From assembly GCF_000576595.1 (NCBI RefSeq), contig NZ_AWSA01000020.1, positions 16,707 through 80,706 of the forward strand: a DNA stretch of 64,000 bases, written 5' to 3'. Below, piece after piece: positions 1 through 7,387 of this stretch. Each line of letters begins with the position of its first letter. Position 1 is the stretch's first letter. The translations under genes were made by a program, and so were the position numbers. This stretch comes from Intrasporangium oryzae NRRL B-24470 (GTDB taxonomy: Bacteria; Actinomycetota; Actinomycetes; Actinomycetales; Dermatophilaceae). The notes below the pieces were generated by a model that worked only from the letters and a program-made list of their open reading frames with translations, did no database searches and was not told the origin of the DNA.

Positions 1-814
1 GGTGCGCGAGCATGAGCCCGGGGATGAGGTCGGTGCGGTCGCTCGGGGCGATGACGGTGACGTCGGTGCGCAGGCGCGAGAGGACGTTGGGCAGGCTCAT
101 GGCGGCGACGAGGAGCCCGAGACTGTCGCGGTCGAGCCACGTCTCGTTGCCGAGGACGAGCGAGCCTTCCGCGGCCTCGACGAGCGCCCGGAAGCTGGGG
201 GCGGACAGGAGCGGGCTCTCGGGCAGCGCTGCCGTGACGGCGAACCCGAGCTCCTCGAGGGCGGCCCGGGTCGGCTCGGTGAGCTCGGGGTCGACGCGGT
301 TGGCGATGACGGCGACGGCGTGGGCGTGGTTGGCGCGCAGCTCGGCGATCGCCCCCTCGGCGGCCACGCGGACCTGCTCGGGGGTCCGGTCGCGGCCGTG
401 CACGACGAGGACGACGGGGGAGCCGAGGTTGGCGGCCACGCGGGCGTTGAAGGACAGCTCGGTCCCGGTCGAGACGTCCGTGTAGTCGGAGCCGAGGACG
501 AGGACGACGTCAAAGCGGCTGCTCAGGTGGCCGAAGCGCTCGACGATGACGTGCAGCGCCTCGTCGGGGTCGCGCCGGGCCTCGGCGTACGTGACGCCCA
601 GGGCCTCGTCGTAGGTCTGGGCGACGCCCGGCTGGCTGACGAGCATGTCGAGGACGTGGTCGACGCCGTCGGGGTCCGCCCCCTCGAGGGTCGTGAGCGG
701 CCGGAAGACTCCGACGGAACCCACCTCGCGGATCAGCGCATCGAGCAGCCCGAGGGCGACGGCGGACTTGCCCGTGAGGCCCTCCGGTGAAGCGACGTAG
801 ACGCTACGGCTCAC
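1..814 (-). CDS. pta: Phosphate acetyltransferase, N-terminal part (runs off the left edge)
   Basis: The first 271 codons of a phosphotransacetylase, which converts acetyl-CoA and phosphate to acetyl phosphate and CoA in the Pta-AckA pathway. The visible part is the N-terminal P-loop-like (AAA_26) domain found in long actinobacterial Pta: it opens MSRSVYVASPEG with a degenerate P-loop EGLTGKS, and later has VLVLGSDYTD and a VIANRVDPE strand. The catalytic PTA_PTB domain would lie to the left of the window. The GTG start is supported by a TAGGTT -10-like box (821-826) exactly six bases upstream, so the mRNA is probably leaderless. Family assignment is good; that the missing half is intact is assumed. 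Confidence 0.8.
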   Translation of the reverse strand, partial: MSRSVYVASPEGLTGKSAVALGLLDALIREVGSVGVFRPLTTLEGADPDGVDHVLDMLVSQPGVAQTYDEALGVTYAEARRDPDEALHVIVERFGHLSSRFDVVLVLGSDYTDVSTGTELSFNARVAANLGSPVVLVVHGRDRTPEQVRVAAEGAIAELRANHAHAVAVIANRVDPELTEPTRAALEELGFAVTAALPESPLLSAPSFRALVEAAEGSLVLGNETWLDRDSLGLLVAAMSLPNVLSRLRTDVTVIAPSDRTDLIPGLMLAH

Positions 815-870
815 GGGTCGAACCTATCGTGTCCGTCCCGGCCCCGCCCCGGCGCGTGCGGATCGGCGGA

Positions 871-885
871 CGTATGCCGCTGGGC
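871..885 (+). repeat. Dispersed 15-bp word, copy 1
   Basis: CGTATGCCGCTGGGC in the spacer between divergent pta and the DUF1269 gene. One of nine single copies of the extended GTATGCCGCTGRGC word seen in this window. Confidence 0.8.
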
Positions 886-1030
886 CCGCGGGTGCCCCGC
901 CGACCTCCCCGCGGGGCAGGGCCAGACGTCCCACCCGAACGACGGAATGGGCCGGGGTGCCGGAGTAGCCTCGGAGGCGGCCGGCACGGGGCGGGCGCCC
1001 CTGCCAGGGGCCCGACCTGAGGAGTGCCAG

Positions 1031-1519
1031 ATGACCGCCTTCACCGTGTGGAAGTTCGAGGACCCGGCCGGCGCCGAGCAGGCCTCGCACCTGCTCAAGC
1101 AGGCAGAGTCGGAGGGGCTGGTGAAGGTCCTCGACCATGCCGTCGTGTCGTGGCCCCAGGGCGATCCGAAGCCGACGACGAAGCACAGCCACGACGCGAC
1201 CGTGCGCGGTGGCGGCTGGGGTGCCCTGTGGGGCATGGTCGCCGGGGCGTTGTTCTTCGTTCCCGTCATCGGGGGTGTCGCCGGAGCCGCGATCGGCGCC
1301 ATCAGCAAGGCGACCGAGGGGACGGGCATCACGAAGGAGCAGCTCGAGCGCATCCGCACGGAGGTCACGGAGGGCAGCTCGGCCCTCTTCATGGTCACCG
1401 ACGAGGGCGACCTCGACCGGCTGGGCGACCGTTTCAAGACGATGCCGAAGAAGCTGATCGAGACCAACCTCACCGATGCCGAGCGCACCGTCCTGCTCCA
1501 GACGTTCGGCGGCCGTTGA
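1031..1519 (+). CDS. DUF1269 family membrane-associated protein
   Basis: 162-residue protein of the DUF1269 family, biochemical role unknown. The middle (about residues 58-100) is a Gly/Ala-rich glycine-zipper-like hydrophobic segment (WGALWGMVAGALFF then GGVAGAAIGAI), flanked by a soluble N-terminal alpha/beta part and a C-terminal part ending TVLLQTFGGR. The ATG is preceded by GAGGAGTG at a suitable distance. It stands alone between divergent pta and the convergent serine hydrolase. No regulation could be inferred. Confidence 0.75.
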   Translation: MTAFTVWKFEDPAGAEQASHLLKQAESEGLVKVLDHAVVSWPQGDPKPTTKHSHDATVRGGGWGALWGMVAGALFFVPVIGGVAGAAIGAISKATEGTGITKEQLERIRTEVTEGSSALFMVTDEGDLDRLGDRFKTMPKKLIETNLTDAERTVLLQTFGGR

Positions 1520-1528
1520 GCGGACGGG

Positions 1529-2635
1529 TCACGACCAGGGGGCCTCGACGAGGAGCTCGAACAGGGGCTCCACGTCGAAGCCGCTCGTGCTGTTGGTCAT
1601 GACCACGACGCCCAGTCCCCGGTCGGGGTAGAGGCGCATGATGTTCCAGAACCCGGCGCCGGTGCCGAGGTGCTCGACCCAGTCGCCTCGCCCACGGGTG
1701 GGGCGTCTGAACCAGCCGACGCCGTGGTCGAACGGCTTGCCCTTGCGGTTCAGCTCGCGCATCGCGCGCGTCGTCTCCGGCCGCAGGATGCGGGTCCCGT
1801 CGATCTCACCGTCGCCGAGGTGCAGCCTGAGGAAGCGACCGGCATCGAGGACGTCTCCGACGAGGCCACCGTAGGCGGGGCCGTCGACGTGGAACCGGTT
1901 GAGGGCGAGGTGGCCGGCGTGGCGCGGGCCGGCGACCCCCGCGGGCAGGAGGCGACGCAGGACCGGGTCGGCCGCCCTCGGTGCACGGACGTAGCCGGTC
2001 GCCGCGTTAGCGTCGGGCCGATAGGCGAAGCCCGTGCGGTGCATGCCCGCCGGTCCGAGGACTGCCTGCCGGACGTACTCCTCGAACGGCCGGCCCGCGG
2101 CCGTGCTGATGACCTCCCCGGCCGCGAGGTAGCCGAGGTTCGTGTAGCGGGCGGACTCGCCGACGGGGTAGCGGTAGGCCCTCCTCCGGGACATCACCCG
2201 TCGCAGCAGCGCTGCGGGGTCGGGCGCGCCGTCGCCGGCCGCATGGGCCCACCGGATGGGGAGGGGGTTCGCGAGCCCGGCGGTGTGGTCGAGCAGCTGC
2301 CGGACCGTCGGCTGGCGCGGCCCCGGGGCAGTCAGGTGGTCGACGTACGTGCCGACCGGTGCGTCGAGATCGAGCCGCCCCTCCTCGGCGAGCCGGAGCG
2401 CGGCCGTGGCCGTGACGAGCTTCGACAAGGAGAACCAGAGGTATGCCGTCGACGGCGTCGCGGGCCTGCCGCCGGCGAGGTCGGCAGCACCGAAGCCGCC
2501 GGCGAAGACAAGCCGGTCGCGGTCGACGACGGCGAGTGACAGGCCGGGGACGTGTGCGCGGCGCCTCAGGCTGGTGACAGCGTCGAGCAGGCCGGCATGC
2601 ACCTCCTGCAGTTCACTGCGATTTCGTATTACCAT
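1529..2635 (-). CDS. Serine hydrolase, class C beta-lactamase/S12 peptidase family
   Basis: 368-residue penicillin-binding-protein-like hydrolase. The catalytic SxxK motif is SLSK at residues 69-72, the YxN motif is YTN at 164-166, and a C-terminal HLGTGAG segment takes the place of the third active-site motif. No signal peptide is evident, so it is probably a cytoplasmic esterase or peptidase of the EstB/S12 type rather than a true beta-lactamase. The reading frame stays open far upstream through the neighbouring gene, which is a high-GC artefact; the ATG at 2635 is chosen because it faces the MarR gene start six bases away. A GTG twelve codons in is an alternative start. Confidence 0.75.
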   Translation of the reverse strand: MVIRNRSELQEVHAGLLDAVTSLRRRAHVPGLSLAVVDRDRLVFAGGFGAADLAGGRPATPSTAYLWFSLSKLVTATAALRLAEEGRLDLDAPVGTYVDHLTAPGPRQPTVRQLLDHTAGLANPLPIRWAHAAGDGAPDPAALLRRVMSRRRAYRYPVGESARYTNLGYLAAGEVISTAAGRPFEEYVRQAVLGPAGMHRTGFAYRPDANAATGYVRAPRAADPVLRRLLPAGVAGPRHAGHLALNRFHVDGPAYGGLVGDVLDAGRFLRLHLGDGEIDGTRILRPETTRAMRELNRKGKPFDHGVGWFRRPTRGRGDWVEHLGTGAGFWNIMRLYPDRGLGVVVMTNSTSGFDVEPLFELLVEAPWS

Positions 2636-2651
2636 TCCCACATGGTGCGAT
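2615..2651. promoter_or_regulatory. Divergent start region with probable MarR operator
   Basis: The two divergent start codons (2635 minus, 2642 plus) are six bases apart, so both promoters must overlap here. CTGCGA at 2615-2620 and TCGCAG further right form a spaced inverted repeat around both starts. TACCAT at 2630-2635 lies six bases before the plus-strand ATG, consistent with leaderless transcription. Autoregulation by the MarR protein is an inference. Confidence 0.45.
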
Positions 2652-3127
2652 CTCGCAGTACATCTGTCAAGGCGCTTTCGCCCGCCGAGGTGCAGGTCGA
2701 AGGGGTGGACGCGCTGTTCCTCGTCTGGCTCGTGGCGCGGTCCACCGAGGACCTGCTCGACAGCGCCCTCGCGCCCTCGGGCCTGACCGGGGACGAGTAT
2801 GCGATCTACTCGGTGCTCAGCGCGGCACCGACCATCACGCCGACCGAGCTGGCCCGGTGGCTGGCGGCCCCCGCCACGACGGTGTCGAGCTACGTCAAGC
2901 GGTTCGAGGCCCGCGGGCACGTGACCCGCGAGCCGAACCCGGATGACCGGCGGTCCTACCGGATCCGCCTGACACCCAAGGGGCGTCGAGCGCACCGCGC
3001 GGCCGGCGCACTGTTCGCGCCTCTCCGCACGGAGGTTGCAGAGAGGCTCGGCTCCCGGGCCGAGGACGCCCTCGAGGTCCTGCTGAGACTGCGGACGGTC
3101 GTGGACGGCATACGTGCTGGGGCGTGA
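2642..3127 (+). CDS. MarR family transcriptional regulator
   Basis: 161-residue winged-helix regulator. The DNA-binding core runs from ITPTELARWLAAPATTVSSYVKRFEARGHV (helix-turn-helix) into the wing with the family signature NPDDRRSYRIRLTPKG. Helices at both ends would form the dimer. It is divergent from the serine hydrolase, which is the most likely target. The start is set by TACCAT six bases upstream; longer in-frame extensions into the hydrolase gene have no ribosome binding site. Confidence 0.8.
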   Translation: MVRSRSTSVKALSPAEVQVEGVDALFLVWLVARSTEDLLDSALAPSGLTGDEYAIYSVLSAAPTITPTELARWLAAPATTVSSYVKRFEARGHVTREPNPDDRRSYRIRLTPKGRRAHRAAGALFAPLRTEVAERLGSRAEDALEVLLRLRTVVDGIRAGA

Positions 3128-3141
3128 CCAGACGTGGGAGG

Positions 3142-3873
3142 TCAGGCGGGCTTGCGCCAGACCGAGACGTGACTCTCGCTGTCGTTGGTGAACGGGCTGC
3201 CCTGCCAGTCGGCGGTGCGGCGCTCGAGGTCCATCCCTGCGAGCTGCGCCATGAGGTCGCACTCGGCGGGCCAGATGTAGCGGAAGTTGCTGGCGCCGTA
3301 GGTCACGCTGCCGTCCGGGTGGCGCCGGTAGTGGTGCGACGTGCCCTGCTGGGTGGTGAGGTCGTAGGTGTCGAAGCCGACGTGGTGGCGCCCGACGTGG
3401 AAGGGGACCGCGGCCTGGCCGGGCGTGAAGCGTCGGATTCCCGGGACCCACAGCTCGACGACGAACCGCCCACCAGGTGAAAGGTGGCGGGCCGCGTTGC
3501 GGAAGCAGGCGACCTGCTCGGCCTGGGTGCGCAGGTTGCCGATGCTGTTCCAGACGACGTAGACGAGGGAGAACCTCCCCGGCACACTGCTCGTTGCCAT
3601 GTCGCCCACGACGACGGGGATGTCGGCCCGCTTCCGGTGGAGCTGGTCGACCATCGGCTGCGAGAGCTCTATGCCGCTGACCGGGACGCCGCGCTCCGTC
3701 AGGGGGATGGCCACCCGTCCGGTCCCGATCGCCAGCTCGAGAGCAGGTCCGTCGCCGGCGAGATCGGCCAGGACGTCGACCGCGGGGTCGAGCACCTCCG
3801 GCGCGAACATGAAGGCCGAGCTCTCGTCGTAGCGCTCGGCAGTCTCGGCATCCCAGTAGTCGCTGCTCGTCAT
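3142..3873 (-). CDS. Class I SAM-dependent methyltransferase
   Basis: 243-residue methyltransferase of the Methyltransf_25 type; substrate unknown. Motif I is ALELAIGTGR (residues about 44-53), followed by the acidic loop GIELS and the post-motif region VVVGDMA. The C-terminal half contains HVGRHHVGFDTYDLTTQQ and ends HVSVWRKPA, typical of small-molecule methyltransferases in Actinobacteria. It converges on the MarR gene and is divergent from the GNAT gene, about 75 bases apart. Confidence 0.75.
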   Translation of the reverse strand: MTSSDYWDAETAERYDESSAFMFAPEVLDPAVDVLADLAGDGPALELAIGTGRVAIPLTERGVPVSGIELSQPMVDQLHRKRADIPVVVGDMATSSVPGRFSLVYVVWNSIGNLRTQAEQVACFRNAARHLSPGGRFVVELWVPGIRRFTPGQAAVPFHVGRHHVGFDTYDLTTQQGTSHHYRRHPDGSVTYGASNFRYIWPAECDLMAQLAGMDLERRTADWQGSPFTNDSESHVSVWRKPA

Positions 3874-3949
3874 GACGGCAGCCTCGTACTGGAGCGACGT
3901 CGGCGGCCACTGGTTTAGTGGGTGTCGACCGACGGAACGGAGCGGGTTC

Positions 3950-4513
3950 ATGAGCGAGTACACGGTCAAGCCACTCGATCCCGACACCTGGGATGCGTTC
4001 GCCCGTCTCGTCGAGCGGCACAACGGGGTCTTCGGCGGCTGTTGGTGCACGTGGTTCCACACCTTCAGTGCGGAGAAGACGTTCACCGCGGAGGGTAACC
4101 GCGCCCTCAAGGAGCGGTTGGTCCACGAGGGCCGTGCCCACGCTGCGCTGGTGTTCGACGCGGACGAGGCCGTGGCCTGGTGCGAGTACGGCAGCCCCGA
4201 GGAGCTGCCGAACATCTACCACCGCAAGCAGTACGACGCCGAGCTCGACCGGCTGCCCGACTACCGGATCACCTGCATGTTCGTGGACAAGAAGTACCGA
4301 CGTCAGGGGATGATGGCGCTCGCCCTCCGTGGGGCTCTCGACCTGATCGCACAGGCCGGCGGGGGAGTGGTGGAGGGGTACCCGCACGACACCGAGGGCA
4401 AGACGGTCTCGGTCCTCTACAACGGCACTCGGACGCTCTTCGAGCGGACCGGATTCAGCTACGTCCGGCCCAAGGGCCTGAAGAACTGCGTGATGCGCAT
4501 CGAGATCCCCTGA
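3950..4513 (+). CDS. GNAT family N-acetyltransferase
   Basis: 187-residue acetyltransferase. The acetyl-CoA site is recognisable as ITCMFVDKKYRRQGMM (beta4 followed by an R-x2-Q-G-x pyrophosphate loop) and the C-terminal YNGTRTLFERTGFSYV is the usual GNAT closing motif. An N-terminal Cys/Trp-rich segment (FGGCWCTWFH) is characteristic of a GNAT subgroup of unknown substrate. The ATG follows an ACGGAGCGGG purine run. Substrate cannot be assigned from context. Confidence 0.75.
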   Translation: MSEYTVKPLDPDTWDAFARLVERHNGVFGGCWCTWFHTFSAEKTFTAEGNRALKERLVHEGRAHAALVFDADEAVAWCEYGSPEELPNIYHRKQYDAELDRLPDYRITCMFVDKKYRRQGMMALALRGALDLIAQAGGGVVEGYPHDTEGKTVSVLYNGTRTLFERTGFSYVRPKGLKNCVMRIEIP

Positions 4514-4521
4514 GCCGAAGG

Positions 4522-5394
4522 TCAGCCGACGAGGTCGGGCTCGGAGTGGACCCTGGCGCTCGCGGCGTCGGGACGGCGCCCCCCGCCGCGTTGGGCACCT
4601 GCGCCGGCGAGCACGACGAGGAGGATGCCCCCCACCTGGAGCGGTGCGGGCCGCTGGTTCAGGACGAGCAGCCCGAGGAGCACGCCGATGGCGGGTTCGA
4701 GAGCCATGAGCGTCCCGAATGCGCTCGTCGTCAGGCGACGCAGCGCGAGCAGCTCGAGGGCGAACGGGAGGACCGGGAGGAGGACGGCCAGGCCGGCGGC
4801 GGCCGCGAGCACTGACGGGCTGAGGTGCCCGGTGCTCTGCGGGATTCCGACGACGGCCGCGGTGAGAGCAGCGACGGGCACCGTCATCGAGAGGCCGCCG
4901 ATGCCGGAGAACCGGTCGCCGATCCGTTGGGTGAGCAGGATGTACGTGGCCCACCCGACGGCGGCGACGCCGGCGAAGGCGAGGCCCGCGGGGTTGACGT
5001 CGCCGTGCCAGGGCTCGGTGAGCAGGACCACGCCGAGCAGGGCGAGAGCCGGCCAGACGAGCGCCCGCCTGCTGTGGCTGCGCACGGCCGCGACGGTGAG
5101 CGGGCCGAGGAACTCGACGGCCACGGCCGTGCCCAGGGGGATCCGCTCGATGGCGGCGAGGAACGCGATGGTGACGAGGCCGGTCGTGACGCCCAGGCCG
5201 AGCAGCGTCGGCAGGTCAGCACGCCTGACCGAACGCAGCGGGGGACGGGACAGTGCCATGAAGACGACTGTACCCATGCTGAGTCGGAGCCACGCCGTCC
5301 CAGCGGGTCCCACGGTGTCGATCACCGGCACCGACAGGGCAGAGCCGAGCTGCACCGACAGCATCGCCGCCAGGGCCAGTCCCCACGGTGGCAC
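4522..5394 (-). CDS. EamA family transporter (RhtA-like exporter)
   Basis: 290-residue drug/metabolite transporter with about ten hydrophobic segments in two EamA halves. The second half has EPAIGVLLGLLVLNQ, the conserved element of RhtA-type amino-acid exporters. The GTG start is one base after the TGA of the B3/B4 gene, so it is the last gene of a three-gene operon headed by an XRE-cupin regulator. Co-occurrence with an aminoacyl-tRNA editing domain suggests export of an amino acid or analogue; this is inference. Confidence 0.8.
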   Translation of the reverse strand: MPPWGLALAAMLSVQLGSALSVPVIDTVGPAGTAWLRLSMGTVVFMALSRPPLRSVRRADLPTLLGLGVTTGLVTIAFLAAIERIPLGTAVAVEFLGPLTVAAVRSHSRRALVWPALALLGVVLLTEPWHGDVNPAGLAFAGVAAVGWATYILLTQRIGDRFSGIGGLSMTVPVAALTAAVVGIPQSTGHLSPSVLAAAAGLAVLLPVLPFALELLALRRLTTSAFGTLMALEPAIGVLLGLLVLNQRPAPLQVGGILLVVLAGAGAQRGGGRRPDAASARVHSEPDLVG

Positions 5395-5395
5395 G

Positions 5396-6136
5396 TCAGT
5401 GTCCCCCTGACGCGATCGCGTCGGCGGCGAGGAGGCGACGGGCGACCCGGACCTCGGGTCCGAGCAGGCTCAGGTGGGTGACCAGGTCGTCGGTGGCGGC
5501 CTGGAGTGCTTCGGTGGTCATCGGGTCGAGTGCGTCGATGATGAACAGCGCCGAAGTGGTGTCCTCTCTCAGCTGCGTGCGTCGGGCCTGGCGCCAGTTC
5601 CATCGGCGGCACGTCACGCCCGCGTCGTCGCACCACACGACCTCGCCGGCATCCGGGTGCTCGACCACGGGGGCGCCAGCTGCGGCCGTGTCGAAGGGTT
5701 CGGCGCCGGTGGCCCGGACCAGGCGCGGGTAACCGGTGTAGCGGGCCAGGTCCTCCCCGCCGACCGGGACCTGGTGCAGCACCGACACCGCGTTGTAGAT
5801 GTCGGTGAGCGGGTTCAAGCGCGGCAGCCCGTCCCCGGCACGCCGGAGGAGGGCCTCGAGGCTGTTGCGGGTCCGTTGGGGTTTCGCGCCGAACGCCCGG
5901 TACGCCTCTCGCCACGCGGCCACGTGCGGGACCTCCTCGACGGCTGTGCCGTCCAGCGCCACGCGAGCAGCGGCCTCCGCCGCCCGCAACAGCGTGTCGC
6001 TCGCCTCGTCGCCCCGGCCCGGGGTGAGCCCGTCGACCGCCACCAGCATGGCTCGGTAGTCGGGCCGCAGCAGGAACACGTCGCGGTCGACCGAGGCTCC
6101 GGCGAGGACGTCGTCCAGTGGTCGGCCCTCAGCCAC
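5396..6136 (-). CDS. B3/B4 domain protein (phenylalanyl-tRNA synthetase beta-like editing domain)
   Basis: 246-residue stand-alone B3/B4 domain, the fold that hydrolyses misacylated tRNA in PheRS beta. Recognisable features are YRAFGAKPQRTRNSLEALLRR, LPRLNPLTDIYNAVSVLHQVPVGGED and CRRWNWRQARRTQL. The GTG start at 6136 overlaps the stop of the upstream regulator gene by eight bases, indicating coupling. Such proteins are linked to trans-editing or amino-acid analogue resistance. The exact substrate is not predictable. Confidence 0.8.
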   Translation of the reverse strand: MAEGRPLDDVLAGASVDRDVFLLRPDYRAMLVAVDGLTPGRGDEASDTLLRAAEAAARVALDGTAVEEVPHVAAWREAYRAFGAKPQRTRNSLEALLRRAGDGLPRLNPLTDIYNAVSVLHQVPVGGEDLARYTGYPRLVRATGAEPFDTAAAGAPVVEHPDAGEVVWCDDAGVTCRRWNWRQARRTQLREDTTSALFIIDALDPMTTEALQAATDDLVTHLSLLGPEVRVARRLLAADAIASGGH

Positions 6137-6734
6137 CGTGCACCTCCGACCGGGGACCGGTCCCCACGCCCGGCTCGAAGACAGCCAGGGAGAACCTCGC
6201 CGGCTGCGTCCCCTGATTGGCGTACGAGTGGGGCAGGTCGCCCGCGAAGGTGATCGCATCGCCCTCGGTGAGGGTCACCGACTGGTCTGCCACCTCGACG
6301 GTGACGCTGCCCTGCTGGACCTGGATGAGCTCTTTCGTCCCCGCCGTGTGGGCCTCGCTCAGGTGCGCGTCGCCGACGCCCAGGGTCCAGTCCCAGAGCT
6401 CGACCACGTCGGGCGGCTCGGTTCCGGCGACGAGCACTCCGCGCCCGCCGTGCTCGCCGCTCCACAGGACGGCACCTGCACCGTGCCGGGTGACCCTGAC
6501 CGGCCTGGGCTGGGGTCGCTCGACGAGTGACGGGAGACCCACGCCGAGCGCGTCGCTGATCCTCAGCAGCGTTCCGACGCTCGGGTTCGCGGCCCCCTGC
6601 TCCACGTTGACCACCATCCGGCGACTGACCCCGGCCGTCTCTGCCAGCTGGTCGAGCGTCCATCGCCGCGCCTGACGCTCCTGCCGGACCCGAGCTCCGA
6701 TCGCCGCTGCGAGGTCGGCTGTCTCCTGATCCAT
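6129..6734 (-). CDS. XRE family regulator with C-terminal cupin sensor
   Basis: 201-residue protein with an N-terminal helix-turn-helix (about residues 9-63; LDQLAETAGVSRRMVVNVEQGAANPSVGTLL) and a C-terminal cupin_2 beta-barrel (about 115-180; ELIQVQQGSVTVEV, then GDAITFAGDLPHSYAN). Proteins of this design sense a small ligand in the cupin and usually regulate their own operon. It heads the operon with the B3/B4 protein and the EamA exporter. A TATGCT -10-like box lies six bases before the ATG, and a strong inverted repeat overlaps it. Confidence 0.85.
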   Translation of the reverse strand: MDQETADLAAAIGARVRQERQARRWTLDQLAETAGVSRRMVVNVEQGAANPSVGTLLRISDALGVGLPSLVERPQPRPVRVTRHGAGAVLWSGEHGGRGVLVAGTEPPDVVELWDWTLGVGDAHLSEAHTAGTKELIQVQQGSVTVEVADQSVTLTEGDAITFAGDLPHSYANQGTQPARFSLAVFEPGVGTGPRSEVHGG

Positions 6735-6744
6735 GAGTGCAGCA

Positions 6745-6765
6745 TAGTGCACTGCCGGTGCACTA
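6745..6765. promoter_or_regulatory. Operator of the XRE-cupin operon
   Basis: Perfect 8-bp inverted repeat TAGTGCAC-N5-GTGCACTA just upstream of the regulator's start and overlapping its TATGCT -10 box (minus strand, 6741-6746). The placement fits autorepression. Confidence 0.7.
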
Positions 6766-6781
6766 GTGACACGTCGGCCGC

Positions 6782-7213
6782 TCAGGCGCCCGGGCGAACC
6801 AGCCGCTCGTCGGGGATGACGGCGACGCCGAGGATCTCGATCATGGCCTCGGGCTGCCACAGGGCCGTCGTGCCGATGCCGGCCATCGCGGGATAGACCG
6901 GTCCCGCGAGCTCACGCCAGACCTCGCCGATCTCCGTGCCGTGGGCCTGGTAGTCGGGGATGTCGGTGAGGTAGATCGTGATGCTGACGAGGTCGGACGG
7001 GATGCCGCCGGCCTCCGACAGCGTCGCCAGCACGTTGGAGAACGCCTGGCGGAACTGCTCGACGATGCCGCCCGGGACGATCCTCATCTGCCCGTCGAGG
7101 GCCGTCTGCCCACCGAGGTAGAGCGTGTTGCCGCTCAGCGTCCCGTGCGAGTACCCGCGAGGGGCGGGCAGGGACGCGGGGTTGACGGCGACGGGCGTCA
7201 GGTCGGCGGTCAT
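6782..7213 (-). CDS. RidA/YjgF/YER057c family protein
   Basis: 143-residue RidA-family protein, the fold of imine/enamine deaminases and 2-aminomuconate deaminase. It begins VNPASLPAPRGYSHGTL and has the conserved LGGQTALDGQ and IEQFRQAFSNVLATLSEAGG regions; the C-terminal E in EAMIEILGVAVIP is conserved. The conserved Arg of canonical RidA (xxRxPxxxA) is not obvious, so it may be a divergent subgroup. The ATG has a GAGGAG site upstream. It is divergent from the aryl-CoA catabolic operon, suggesting it deaminates an amino-containing ring-cleavage product. Confidence 0.8.
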   Translation of the reverse strand: MTADLTPVAVNPASLPAPRGYSHGTLSGNTLYLGGQTALDGQMRIVPGGIVEQFRQAFSNVLATLSEAGGIPSDLVSITIYLTDIPDYQAHGTEIGEVWRELAGPVYPAMAGIGTTALWQPEAMIEILGVAVIPDERLVRPGA

Positions 7214-7236
7214 CGAGGCTCCTCGAGCGAGTGGGA

Positions 7237-7275
7237 ACGGCAGGTCGGGACGGCAGGTCGGGACGGCAGGTCGGG
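7237..7275. repeat. Three tandem 13-bp repeats in the ridA leader
   Basis: ACGGCAGGTCGGG is repeated three times head to tail without mismatch, between the RidA start and the divergent promoter of the catabolic operon. It could be slippage, or a set of phased regulator sites. Confidence 0.8.
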
Positions 7276-7312
7276 AGGGCGGCGGGCTGTCGTCGCCCAC
7301 CGTAGCAATCTA

Positions 7313-7340
7313 TTGACACTCCCTCAACGATCGTTACGAT
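7313..7340 (+). promoter_or_regulatory. Promoter of the aryl-CoA catabolic operon with embedded palindrome
   Basis: TTGACA (7313-7318), a 16-bp spacer and TACGAT (7335-7340) form a good sigma-70-type promoter. The spacer contains the perfect palindrome AACGATCGTT (7326-7335), well placed for a repressor; the PaaX-like protein encoded at the end of the operon is a candidate. Confidence 0.6.
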
Positions 7341-7387
7341 CGACGAATATCGCGCGAAGGAGCGCACGTCGTCCGGAAGGAGCCAGG

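Noticed and set aside
1529..4954. 1141-codon minus-strand frame spanning serine hydrolase, methyltransferase and acetyltransferase loci
   Set aside because: Only the last 368 codons match a protein family; the rest is low-complexity antisense translation. I kept the hydrolase part only.
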